Source: Rhabditoides inermis
Lineage: Eukaryota > Nematoda > Chromadorea > Rhabditida > Rhabditidae
DNA: 64,000 nucleotides
NCBI GenBank assembly: GCA_963966185.1
Contig: CAWZYM010000280.1
Location: 1,006,501 to 1,070,500, forward strand
Direction: 5' to 3'
This document shows positions 44,413 to 56,511 of this stretch, one piece after another (positions within the stretch are counted from its first letter, which is position 1; each line of letters starts with the position of its first letter). The notes under the pieces are model-generated. The model saw only the letters and a program-made list of their open reading frames with translations, did not search any database and was not told the DNA's origin. A program made the translations under genes and the position numbers.

Positions 44413-47400
44413 GTTCTTTCTCTTCCGACGCACACGAGATTCGAAGAGAGTTAGAGAGTACTAGACGTTTAGAAGAGAGGAAGAGAGTCGCACGTGCAAT
44501 GTGCGCACGTTCCGAACGCTCACTCTCTCCAATTGTCTTTTACCTACTAGGGTACTCACACCCAAATCGTATATAAAAAAACTTGTATGGAAAACGTTCT
44601 AATCCTAAAGTCCTCATACGTTTCTGCGGATGTCCAAAGTCCTTCTTAGAGTGTCTCTATCCAATTTCAACCTCTTTGCGTGACAAGAAAACAATATATA
44701 TTTCACCCAAACATATCCATTTCCAGATCTTTCTGCTGGCAGCCCGTAAAAGGAAGAAGTCGGCCACCGCCAACTATCTCCTCTCCACCGACGCCACTGA
44801 TCTGAGCAGGGAGGGGAGCGCGTTCGCCGGAAAAGTGCGGTGAGTGGACGAAAGCCCAAAAAAGTGCACTCTTCTAAAATCTTTTTACCTTGTAGAGCAA
44901 TAGACAAAATGCGGTGAGTATACGATTATACGACAAGTGTGAGTGGGGGAAACCACGCCTGAAAAGTGTATACTCTTCTGAAATCAGTCTGTCCGTGTAT
45001 GTAGATGTGCGAGCAAAGTGCGGAGAATGTAGTAAGACGACAAGTGTACAGAGCGCGTTAGTCCCAATTCACGGAAGGTAGATTTGAGTTCAATAGTGGG
45101 GCTGTGAGTGGAGTGGAGTTCTTATAAATCTGTCCCGTCAAGCTGCGCTTCGCATAGGTTTCACGCGGCAGATATGTGCCAGCATCCAACATGATGGACA
45201 ATGAAACCGCACCATAATCACAATCAAAACACATTTGTATCAACATTTTCACAGGTTTTGTCATGGCGCAGTTCTGTCATTTGTGAACGTCCAGTCAAAC
45301 TCCACATCACGGCCCGGATATGTAGTTGCACAGCGCGCCTCACAGAGAGAGCGGATGGAGCGCAGGCTGCCCCGCGAGTGAATGAGCGCGTAGCGATTTC
45401 AAGAGGGAAATTAAATTATCGCGCTCAGCTGTTTGCTGGAAAATTCGCAAAAGAGCAGAGCGTCGCGTGTATGCGGCGCGGTCGTGGGCCTGACCGCTCT
45501 CGACTGTGCAACTATCCGGACCGTGCACATACGCTTCTCGCGTCAGATATGAGCTAGCATCCATCAGATTGAACAATTTTGCCTAGCGTGTTGAATAATA
45601 GTAAGTATAATATAGTATATAATATATTGTATAGTGTATATTGTATATTGTATAATAGTACACAGAATTAATAGTTTATAGCATCTGTCCTTCGAGTTAC
45701 GTTGCTCAATCCTTACCAATTCTAATGATCATCTACGTTTCATACGATATTAATTAATCAACGGATTCAGAATCTACAATTCTAGGAAAAATGCTCACAT
45801 TATACATCACAATTACCAAAAAAGTGTAGATTTTCCAATGAATGTCTCTAATTAATTATCTAGTTATCTATCTAACAAGTTTAAGTGTACTCTTCATATT
45901 CCTTCCGAAGCATAAGTACAAAGCACAGTACGCTTGCAGGTTGAACGCCCCCTGGGCATTCACTTACTTCATAGATGAATGGATTTGTTTTCCTATAACA
46001 AAATAACATACAGTCGACATCATAAGAACACCGTGTACATGGCTAACGGCTATGCATGGGGTTGAGTATTTTCTTACTTACTAAGTAAGTATTGTCGGCA
46101 GTTTGCAATTGGAACGGGAACGGCGTTCAATTACTTGATTACTTACTTACTATCAATTAATACTTACCTACTGACTTGAGTACTTACTTACTATTACTAA
46201 GTAATGACGGCTGTAAATCAATCAGTAATCAACTTGCAGGTCGAACGCCCTTGGCACGGCGTTCAATTACTTACTTAGTGCATACTTATCTACTAGGAAG
46301 TGAATCGATCAATACTTTTTCAGGTCGAACGCCCTCGGCACGGCATTCACCCTGTACGACGACGGGCGGAATCCGAAGAAGAGCGGACAGGGGGAGCTAC
46401 GACAGGAACTGGCAGCTATCATATATGTGAGGGGGAGGGAGGGGGAGAGAGAGAGGGGGAGAGAGAGAAAGAGAGAGAGAGAGAGGGAGAGGGAGAGAGG
46501 GAGAGAGGGAGAGAGGAAGAGAGGGAGAGAGAGAGATTGAAAAGGGGTATAGAAAGATTGAGTTTCGATAACTTTTTTCTAACATCTAGCTCGTGTAATT
46601 CTACCGCAATATAGTGCAGAGATATATGTTTCTGTTGAAACGTATATACGTCAAAATTCACAAAGAACCGCGCTTCACTCATTTATGTTGCTGTGTAAAC
46701 CCGGTGCGGATTGCACTCTGCGTGCACTGATAGACTCGGCGAGAGTTCGTTTTGTTGAGATCATACTTCACAGGATCATTTCTGTAGTATGTATTTCGCC
46801 ATCCCCTTGAATTTGGAGACTCTCCAACCGCGATGAACGGGAAAGGAGCGGGGCGCGAGCGGGAAGAAGCCTAGGCTTGAGGACCGCGGACGACTTTTGG
46901 TTGGCCTGCGCCCCGCTCATCTGAGCGGTTTCAATTTGATAATATCAGATTCCGATATTAGAAATACATTGTAACTTGACTCGTAAGAACGCCCACCTAC
47001 CGTGATGACTATGAACTTTGAGTAAAACGTAACAAAATGGTAGTGAAAACCAGTAAAGCAAGAGTGAGAGGAGAGAGAGAGATAGAGAGAGAGAGAGAGA
47101 CGTTCTATTTCAGGAAACGAATTTGCTCGGCTTCAAAGGCCCTCGTAAGATGACAGTCCTCATACCAGGCATTTTCGACACCGAGAACTACAAGAGGAAG
47201 CCCATCCGACCCATCACGGTAGGTGGGCGTGGTTTGAGTGGGCGGAGTTTGTCACTGATGTCATTATAGTGGGCTATTAGGAAATCGCACCACGCACCAC
47301 CACACCACCGCACTACTACACCACCGCACCACCGCACCACCGCACCACATTTTATCGCACCACCGCACCATCGCACCACATTTGACCGCACCACCGCACC

Positions 47401-49351
47401 ATCGCACCACATGTTATCGCACTACCGCACCATCGCACCACCACTTAGGTTATCGCACCACTTGCTAAAAAATTATGTGTTTCATGTATATTTTTCCGTC
47501 ATGCCGGATGCCACTTCGTGCCGCATATCACCATCAGTTAGTCTTTAGTCGTGCATTTGCAAACCTAGTCCTTTACATGCATAGTGCCCAGGGGTGAGAT
47601 GAGTCCTTTTCGTTGAACCCTCGTTATATCCCTTCTCGGACAGACAAACTATCACTTATAGCAGTCTGCCCTGTAACTGTCAGACTGTTCTGTCAATGTC
47701 AGTAATGGATGCAGAGATCAAATCATCACTTGCTAGATGAGACATGTAGCAGTCTGTGAGCAAACCCCGCCCACGTCAGCAACTGCTACCTACACCTACC
47801 TATAGCGAAGATTTTCTACCTATAGCGAAGATTTGAAGAAGAAGAAAAATCGTTTGTAAACGCTGAATGTGATAATGCAACTACCAATCAACACGACACG
47901 TCAAAATCACCAAATAGCTTACTATGAGAAAAGAAGTCTAGCCAGTCTAGCCTAGCGATTATCACATGACACCATTATTTTTTAAAGCAACATTAACTAT
48001 ATTACATCTGAAAACGAGTAACATGAATTTGAAACTGAATTTATGTCAAAAAAATGCATGAGAAAAATGCTTCTTTGCTTCTTACGAAAATACGCTCAAA
48101 AATGATACTTGTAAAACCCATGGGCGGTGGTGCGATCGGTGGTGCGATAATGCGTGGTGCGCTAGAATGTGGTGCGATGGTGTGATGGTGCGGTGGTGCG
48201 GTGGTGAAGTGGTGCGGTGGTGCGGTGGTGCGTGGTGCGAATTCCTAATTGCCATTATAGTGGGGTTTTGAGTTCACTCTTTTTTACAAGCGACATTAGG
48301 GTGGTTAGACAACGATCTTCGAGACCTTTGAATGAGAAAATCCTTTAAATGATGTTTTCAATTGGTCAAAATTCGGCGTGGATAGCCAAGATCGAACTCG
48401 CGGACAGCTGCTTGCTGAGTTACACTCGTTGCACTAACTATTCTAACTTTTTCACACCTATTCGTCGTCATCGAAAGAGGAAAGGGTTTCAAAAATGAAA
48501 ATGCAAAAATACATTTCATTTCAATTTCCTTTCAGGAGCGCGATTCGATTCTGGAGAGGTACAAGGACCGGCGGTGCGAGGAGATCGTCACCATGCACAA
48601 CAAGTCGCCGGTGTGGAATGAGGGTGGGAGAGAGAGGGAGGGAGGGAGGGAGGGAGGGAGGGAGGGAGGGAGGGAGGGAGAAAGAGAGAGAGGAGAAAAA
48701 GAGCGAGAGAGATGAGAAAGAGAGAAAGAGAGAGAGAAGAGTGAGAGAGAGAGAGAGAGAGATCCCTCTTCCAGACACCCAATCCTACGTGCTCAACTTC
48801 CACGGCCGCGTCACGCAGGCGTCGGTCAAGAACTTCCAGGTGGTGCACGAGGCCGATCGTGAGTATCGATTTATTGATTGATATTGATTGCTTATCGATT
48901 GTTCCAGCCGACTACATCGTGATGCAGTTCGGACGCGTGAACGACGACGTCTTTTCGATGGACTTCCGCTATCCGCTGTCCGCACTACAGGGTTAGTGAA
49001 CTCACAATCAGTCAATCGAAATCATTGGACAGGTAAGAGGTAATGTTTCGAATTTAGGTTCACACTCGCTGATCCGAATGAAACTTGTACCGTAGTTATT
49101 ATAGGTATTATACCGTAGTTATCCTACGATGTTTTCTTCGAATGCATCGCGAATAGAGTGTGAAACTTGAAACAATAACGGAACCATGTTTAGGAACCAT
49201 GTAACATAGAAGTGATTGTTATTGCAATGCGCTTCTTTCCCTTTCACTTGTCGTTGGCGTGAAACGTATTCATTCTAATCGGTTGACAAATGCGTTTTCA
49301 GCTTTCGGCATCGCGATGACGTCGTTTCACGGAAAGCTGGCGTGCGAGTGA
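42079..49351 (+). CDS. tub-1: Tubby-like protein
   Basis: Fifteen exons: 42079-42129, 42175-42253, 42484-42560, 42745-42815, 43358-43406, 43560-43634, 43977-44038, 44177-44303, 44727-44839, 46324-46426, 47114-47218, 48536-48623, 48775-48858, 48908-48991 and 49302-49351. They give 405 residues. The N-terminus has [13 protein letters not shown], as in other tubby proteins; an acidic low-complexity linker follows. The tubby barrel starts about residue 155 with [20 protein letters not shown], then [11 protein letters not shown] (phosphoinositide-binding basic residues), [74 protein letters not shown], and the invariant end FHGKLACE. Tubby proteins bind PI(4,5)P2 and help move receptors into cilia. 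Intron 1 is 45 bases and in frame, so its retention is possible. Introns carry many (CT)/(GA) tracts and a 982-bp TIR element. Confidence 0.95.
42569..42619. repeat. (CT)n microsatellite in tubby intron 3
   Basis: CT tract soon after the donor of exon 3; similar tracts occur in most tubby introns (43,407-43,540 GGGA/GA; 43,675-43,705; 43,850-43,925; 44,049-44,160 GA; 44,320-44,410; 46,427-46,540 GA; 48,625-48,770 GGGA/GA). Confidence 0.9.
45932..46268 (+). repeat. Partial duplicates of tubby exon 10 start in intron 9
   Basis: The acceptor and first codons of exon 10 (CAGGTCGAACGCCCTCGGCA, 46321) are repeated at 46,238-46,257 (two near-silent differences) and, more decayed, at 45,937-45,960. 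TTAC-rich repeats lie between. The copy at 46,238 reads RSNALGTAF in frame and then runs to a stop after about 12 codons. Confidence 0.75.
47272..48253. mobile_element. TIR element (982 bp) with 9-bp target duplication
   Basis: Ends are inverted repeats GGCTATTAGGAAATCGCACC and GGCAATTAGGAATTCGCACC (right end read inverted), continuing ACGCACCACC. Identical ATTATAGTG flanks both sides (47263-47271 and 48254-48262). Inside each end lie arrays of CGCACCAC-type units (47,281-47,462) and their complement (48,125-48,240). A 9-base duplication suggests a Mutator-like non-autonomous element. Located in tubby intron 11. Confidence 0.85.
48375..48450 (-). repeat. tRNA-derived SINE-like fragment
   Basis: On the minus strand, AGTGCAACGAGTGTAACTCA and a B-box-like GAGTTCGATCTTGG occur at tRNA spacing. 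No paired acceptor stem. Confidence 0.4.
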
Positions 49352-49556
49352 TAACACGACACACGCCACACGAAACACGCCACACGCTACACCCACACAC
49401 CCATACACTTTTACGCCTCTCTACACACTTTATCGTACACTTTGCAAAATCGTCTCGTACACAATCGTGATTTCTCGTCCTTACAACACGGCGTATATGT
49501 AACAGTCCCTCTATCGTTCAATGAGTTTCGGATAAATGTTCTACAGTATTCAGTAT

Positions 49557-49618
49557 CTAGGCGGAGAGAGCGGCAGGGTTGGAGTGGCGAGAGCTGGCGC
49601 TGAGATGGAGTGGATGAG

Positions 49619-49668
<50 letters not shown>

Positions 49669-49805
49669 AGAGAGAGAGAGAGGAACCCACTCTTTCTCCT
49701 TGCTCTTACTGCCCTCCTTGCTCTTCTTCTCCAACTCATTTGCCGCGCAGTCATTCTTTTCCTTCTCGGACGCAGGCTTCTCTTGCCTGCAATCTCTCTC
49801 TCTCT

Positions 49806-49864
<59 letters not shown>

Positions 49865-50410
49865 TCTTTTCACCCACTCTGTCGGTTTGCTCTCCTTTCC
49901 CTCCCCATCCGGCCGCAGCGGAGGCTTCTCGGCTCTGTTACGGTCGCATACGGTATCTACAGTACCCTACAGTACTCACTCGGCGGCAGCTGCCTTGAAC
50001 GCGTCGTCGTTGTTCTCGGCGGCCGTCTCAACCGGCCGCTGACTCCTCACGACCGGAGTGCCCTGGGGGGTATGGAGTGATCTACCTTGATCTACCCTGA
50101 TCTACACAGATCTACCAGGATACCAATCAGACCTCTGATCTACCGATCTATCTCGTTTTCCGTTGACGTTTCAATACAATCTACTCCCAAGTACTCGCCC
50201 ACTAAATCTTTCCCGATCTCCCCCCACCCACCTTCTTCTCTCCGCTCTTCTTTGCCTCGGCGCTCTTGCTTTCCCTCTTCCTCTCCCCGACCAGCTCCGA
50301 GGATCCAGTGGAGGCCTTGGAGGGAGTCTTGGTGGGGGTCTGATTCGTCGAGTCCGGCCTCTCCAGCAGCTCCTTGCCCTAGAGTATGACATTCCCCTTC
50401 TTTCCGAGAG

Positions 50411-50447
<37 letters not shown>

Positions 50448-50854
50448 AGAGATAGGGAGAGAGAGTCGCCACCTCCTCGCCCTTGTTAATGGTCCACTGC
50501 GGCAGACGGAGCTTGCGCTTCTTCTTGATCGCCTCCTCACAGCTGTCTGCAAGTCACTCGGTAACAGATAACAGCCTCCGCCCCCTGAAGTCCCGCCCAC
50601 TCGTCTCCTTCCTGTTCTGCTCGCAGTGCGGCTTGACGAGGTGCTTGAGAGTCCATTCGGGCGCGCCGCCATTGTAGTAGTCCTCGAACTGTAAACAAGA
50701 AGTAAACAAGTAAACAAACAAATAAACAAACAAACAAACATCGAGTGGTTTGTAGTTGACTTCGGTGACGAAGGTCTTCATGAGCTGCTTGCGCTTGGAG
50801 CGGAGGCAGAGGTAGACAGAGATGAAGAGGATGCCAGAGACGAGCGACCTGAGG

Positions 50855-50915
<61 letters not shown>

Positions 50916-51668
50916 GCGTTCTATTCCATCCCTTCTCTGTTCTTTCTCCCTATGATAGCCTATTACATTTACAACAAACATCATCAGAACATCACATATC
51001 CATTTCGCGATTTCCGTTCTAATTCTATCGACAGTGAATCGATTCAATTCACACATCACGGTGTCGTCCATAAATCTCGTCCCATAAATATGTCACGCTA
51101 ACTCTGTTTCCACCAACTCGCAGAACGCATTGCAAAAATAACAACCACAATAGGTAAACTGCGACAGCGTCATAGTTTACCATTGTAATATGTACTCTTT
51201 GATGAGCGAATTGTACTGTCTACATATGTCTTTGTCTGTGACATTAGAAAATTACTTACATTCTCACGTTTACGTAGGTTTACATTTGAGCACCCGTACA
51301 AAGGACATAGCACTTTTTGGTGAACTGTGATTACGCAAAATGCTGGAAGTATACTGTAGACTAGTGAGGTACCGTATCGGTTCCCAGCTACCGTAACCCT
51401 CTACCGTACCAGATCGCCGCCGGGAACCAATAGACGATGTAGAGGTGGCTGGGGTCATTTGGATCGCGGAAGAAGATCTGCCCTGAATCAGGATGCGGTC
51501 ATACTGTAGCTACCGTATACGTACATGGATCAATGTCGTCCGCGGCGGTCGGAGCTGTTTGCGGCTGAAAGTGGCAATCAGTGCGTGTGTGAAACGACCA
51601 CTTTGCTTTTATGGCCTCTTTGCTACTTTGGACCGCTGATTGTCAGGTAATCGAAATACCTGCGACAT
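49557..51668 (-). CDS. Unrecognised single-pass membrane protein with charged tail
   Basis: Ten exons: 51660-51668, 51525-51564, 51410-51482, 50740-50848, 50601-50688, 50473-50546, 50232-50378, 49980-50062, 49691-49786 and 49557-49599. They make 253 residues in one frame. The short N-terminus (MSQPQTAPTAADDIDPWQIF) lacks a signal peptide. One membrane segment spans about residues 33-57 (YIVYWFPAAIWSLVSGILFI) and ends in the basic stop RSKRKQ. The rest is hydrophilic: EDYYNGGAPEWTLKHLVK, CEEAIKKKRKLRLPQW, then Lys/Glu/Ser/Thr-rich low complexity to the end (DASSRHSNPAALSA). The conserved-looking part is residues 17-125; the tail is probably disordered. No known family recognised. The donor GTTTGT of exon 4 is weak. 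The first coding exon is only nine bases. Confidence 0.6.
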
Positions 51669-52533
51669 CCCACCGAGTAGCGGCAACCGCAACGAGAAAT
51701 GATCGCGTCAGGTTCTGATTTTCGACTATCAAATAATCAAATTATGGCGTCACCGGTGATCTTTGAAGATTTGAAGCGGGTGTTCAAAGAGCAATTCATT
51801 TGGCGGACGCGCGAATCGAAACCCGTTTAGGATTATGATACGGTTGTCGGGCAGATGATTTCTCTCTCGCATCGTCTTTGCGACCGCAGCAGAATTTCTT
51901 TTTTTGTTCGCCTATATGTCTGTCGAGCACTACTACACGCGAGCCCCACATTCTTTCGCCGAAACTGTAGTATGCGTATTTTCTCAGCTGATTGTATTGC
52001 AAAACACTCTGGAATATTGCGTATAGATTACGTAACGCCTCATCCAGCGAACAAATCATTGCACCGAAGCAATAACAATAACCCTGTACTATTCACACCT
52101 ACCGGTTCCCTTCTATTATCAAAGAGGGTGTACTCACGAACTGTTATCGCTGAATCACGCGCATGTTTTCGTTGAGTCATGTGATTGTAGGGGCTATCCC
52201 ACCGTGTATAATTCAAATTAGAGCCACACAGCGAATAGGTTGTGACGTAGACGATGGTCTGCATCTCTCTCTCTCTCTCTCTCTCCCTCTCTCCCTCTCT
52301 CAGGATACGACGTCAGTGCACTCTCGGCGACGACCCGGGTATATAAGTTGGCGGCTGCGGCAGAACAAATCTACCAATCATTCCACATCTGCCAACTGTT
52401 GTAATGATTGATCGAATTCGATACAATTTGCTATATCAAAACATTCAAAACACGACGTTTTCGGTCAACAGACCACTGGACCCAAGTGTGTGCAAAACGG
52501 GATTACCGGAGAGTATCTCGTGCTCTCGCCACA

Positions 52534-52579
<46 letters not shown>

Positions 52580-53248
52580 CCCGACCCATCCCCCCTCTTC
52601 ACTTGCATTCCTGCAACCACCCCGCTATTGACTTCGCCCAATCATCGTTTGCGGCGCTTGAGTGTTTTCCGAATTTTGCGCGCAGTTTGCGAAGTTCCGT
52701 GTTTCCGAAACGACAAACAACCTCCCCCCTATATAATCACCTTCAACGAACCAGCATTTCGCACGCATACGCGCCTTTGCAATTGACACCTTCTAGCACT
52801 TCCGATGCAAACATCTTGCCACTACAAGATGTTCGCAAGCTGCATACTCTAGTACTAGTGGATATTCTGGTACTAGTAGTGACGAGTGTGAGACCTGTTT
52901 CTCTAAGCATAAAAGTGATAACATGATTGATACTCTATCAATAGCTAATCATTGTATCACGTGGTCGCATTCAATCCCGTGCGCACTATTCATTCTGTAG
53001 AGTTGCCACTTGTGTCGACTCTTGTGACTTTAACACTATGCCCTTACTCTTGAAAAACATATTGCGTATACATCTACGTCGTTCTTGACTTTGTACACAG
53101 CCTACTTCAAAAGTGTAATGTCCCCCATCGTCAGTGTGTTGTGTGTTTCAGACATCTGTCCATTTTCGCTATCCTGTATTCGTTGTTGTTGTCTGATCAA
53201 CTAGCGATGTAAATAAATCAATATCAATCAATATCTTCAGAATCCATA
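51669..53248. other. Divergent intergenic region
   Basis: Separates the minus-strand membrane protein from the plus-strand gene at 53,249. Contains two (CT)n tracts (52,265-52,302 and 52,544-52,578) and a possible core promoter with GGTATATAAG at 52,339. No gene is supported; reading frames crossing the CT tracts are repeat artefacts. Confidence 0.5.
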
Positions 53249-54167
53249 ATGCTGGGAATGATGAATGTTGGCACGGCGGAGAACGACATCGAGTTCTACT
53301 CTGCTCCGAGAACATCCTCCCTCTACAAGACGCCACCAAAGAAGAGCAGCAAAACGTGGGTAACACTTTATACAACCTGTCGGGCGGAATAATGGCCCAA
53401 GACGGAGAACCTACCATTCTACTCACTGCTCTGTAATTTCTTCATCGTTCACATGAATTGTTCATTTCCGAATTGCATGGTGAAGCACATAGGTGTCTTC
53501 TTCTTCCATAAGAACAAAAGAAAATTTAATTGAAAAAAAACGAAAATAGAGTACATGTCATTACCTCTACCCGTGCAGGTACGACTCGGAAGGCCGTGTG
53601 TTCATCGACGGTGTTCCCATCTTCCACCAGTCGCCGGAGGAGATGTGGCAGAAGCTCATCTTCGTCAGCCTCACCAAGAGGGCCATCCGGGATACGGAGA
53701 AGGAGAAACAGGGTAGGTACGTCTCACTTTCATTCGAGGGTCGGGGGGGGGGGGAAACATGGGCAGATTGTATTTGTCTTGTTAAGACGTAGGTACGTTA
53801 TTTTATCTTTCAAAAACGGTCTTTCTCAAAAAAGGTCTTTAAAAAAACATGTGTAGGTACGTCGCTTTCAAGAAAACTGTCTTTCTTTGAGGAACACGTG
53901 TGTGAGCAAATTGTCTTCCGTAGAAGAAGAAAACTTATAAGAGCAACCCGCACCATATCCGATATCTCTGTTTTAGCCATCACACATCACAGTTGCGAAA
54001 GTGATGGTATTAATCGCTACGTCACATATCATGCTAGCATTATTCGCCCAATTGACTGGCTACAATCTAATCATCGCGTTATCTCGAATCGACTTCTTCG
54101 GAGAAAGAGAGAGATTCCCGCGCTGTTCAGCGAATGAATCAGTAGACCGTGTTGAACCTGCAGGAGA

Positions 54168-54206
<39 letters not shown>

Positions 54207-54791
54207 TGATCTGTCAACCCGTGTTTGACTCAAATCATCGAACCGGGTCGACGTCACAGGAAGCGGAAGATAAGTGCAGTACACGTGACAAAAAAAGACT
54301 AGGGGCTCGGTAGCGCGCAGACAACACGGCGATGTTGTAATCCATACACAACTGGAAAAGGAGACAGTACGTTGTACAGAATCCAGATTCACATAACCTA
54401 TAAACAATCCATAAACACACATAATCCATAAACATTATTATTATTACTATACATCAACTTTTCAGGAACGATTGCTGCGATTCGGCGGCTGTCCTCGAAG
54501 ATCCTACACCTCAAGACAAGCAACAACGAGAGCAAGTCGGAGGTGAGTGTAAACAAACAAGTAAACAAGTAAACAAACAAACAAGTAAACAAACCAACAA
54601 CTTCAGGACATTGCGCAGATGTCTCTGTCGGCGGTGGTTCCAAGGAAGCACGTGACGTGCATCCGCATCAACAGCTGTCCACTACCAGATGAGATGCGCG
54701 TGGAGCAGGCGAGGGAGGAGGAGCAGGAGGAGGTGAGAGATCTCTGTCTCTACTCTCTCTCTCTCTCTATCTCTCTCTATTCCTCTCTATC

Positions 54792-54825
<34 letters not shown>

Positions 54826-55082
54826 CTCATCATGAAGTGGACGTTGGAAAATGAAGGGAATGTAAGAACACTATATAAACAACTCCTTTGCAGACGTTCT
54901 CGAACCGGCGCGCCACCGCCTCCCGCTCTCGCTCACAGAACGCAGACCTCACCACCCTCAACCCGCACAGCCATCACATACTGCTGCAGCTGCTCGAAGA
55001 GAAGCACACCCAGCCCCTATCCGACGACTCCGGACGCGCCACCGACACCGACGACGATGAGGTCGTCGTCATTAGATTCTGA
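53249..55082 (+). CDS. Unrecognised 210-residue protein
   Basis: Five exons, 53249-53355, 53579-53712, 54466-54542, 54607-54732 and 54894-55082, close in frame to 210 residues. The ATG is eight bases after an acceptor (ATCTTCAG). It is a soluble protein without signal or membrane segment. The most structured part is residues 37-105: VFIDGVPIFHQSPEEMWQKL, FVSLTKRAIRDTEKEKQ, IAAIRRLSSKILHLK. Then come SLSAVVPRKHVTCIRINSCP, an acidic run (EQAREEEQEE), an RS-containing stretch and an acidic end (DDSGRATDTDDDEVVVIRF). I recognise no family. Immediately after the stop, bases 55,060-55,165 repeat GACGTCGTCATCAGAATCTG about three times, continuing the codons of the acidic tail. Confidence 0.6.
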
Positions 55083-55625
55083 CCACGTCGTCGACTTTGT
55101 AGACGTCGTCATCAGAATCTGACGACGTCGTCTCAGTAGATCTCGTCATCACATTCTGACGATGACGCCGTCTTACATTTACTAGACGTCCGAGTCTGCG
55201 GACGTCATTCTACTAGACACTTCTGAAGCATTCAGAAGCGTAGCCGCTACCGCTAAAGATCTCGTGTTTATTATTGCCACGTAATAAGACGAACGCATAT
55301 TACCTACATATAAAAATGAATAAACGATTACGATATATGAGTGGGCATCACATTGCTGGGGGAGGGACCCGTGGGGAAAAGAACAATGAGTGAGCAAGTA
55401 TCACTGATAAAACTATCAGCATCTAAAGGCATTGGGCTAGAAGGCATTGCATAGACTGAAATATAGCTCATAACTACGATGGAAGAATGAAATATGAAAC
55501 TATCAATCTCTAAAAACATTGGGGCTAGGCATGCATTACATGCAAGGTGCATCGCATAGCTCTTAAAACGTATAGGGAAATTACATAGCATAGTGAAACG
55601 TATCTACTGATGAAGTGAAACGTAT
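55083..55625. other. 3' flanks of two convergent genes
   Basis: Between the plus-strand gene ending at 55,082 and the minus-strand transporter ending at 55,626. Holds the GACGTCGTC tandem repeat (to about 55,190), AATAAACG-like signals near 55,317, and three GAAACGTATC-type motifs (55,567, 55,591, 55,613). No gene seen. Confidence 0.6.
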
Positions 55626-56466
55626 CTACTCGTAGCCGTCCAGTAGAGATTGCGAGCGGCGCCGCTCACCCTCGAACGACTTGAAATCCACGAGCATGGT
55701 GATGATGAGAGAAGCGACCAGGAACCCGCCTCGAATATGGTATAGCTACAGTACCTCGAGTAAAGTACCATAATCTCTACCGTACCTGCGGCGAGGAAGA
55801 AGTTACTGTAGCCGAGTGGCGGGAGGAGGAACTGCGAGAGGAGACCGGCGATGATGCCGGCGCACGACTGAAAATTGAAAATCCAACCAGCAGATTTTGG
55901 ATAATCGCCTGTCTCGGAGTACTCTCATCCTCTGCCGGACACAATAGTATCAATGAACAGATTATCGTGTGTTTTACCAATGACAACATCCAATTGTTGA
56001 ATACCAGTCAGTACGGTTACTTATCTATGATGTATAAAACGTAAACAAAATCAATTTCATATCAAACGGTTGGAATTGGAAACACATGAGAACAATATCA
56101 ATAATCAAACACACTGAAAAAACAGTATTCGAGAAGCATACATTCACATCTGCACTCTTCTCTTTTGTCATTTGAAAAAATCACCAACAAAAATTACGCA
56201 TACAAAACCAGGAGATGAAATAAGACACTCACGAGCGACATCTGGACGGTGCCGTAGACGACGCCGAAGTGGCTCTTGCCGAAGACCTTGTGGGTGGCGA
56301 AGGGAAGGAGGGAGTACGTGCCGCCGACCACGACGAACATGCCACACACCTGAGAGGAGATGATCATATCGATGTCTCTCTTTCTCTCTCTCTCGCTCCC
56401 GCTCTCTGTTCCATCAGGGACGCCCGTTCCATGACTTCCCTTCCTTCTAAGTTATCACATGCAACT

Positions 56467-56511
<45 letters not shown>

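Noticed and set aside
47281..48240. CRISPR-like array from regular GCACCAC units
   Set aside because: Units are about eight bases without spacers, and the block is the inside of a TIR element in an animal intron.
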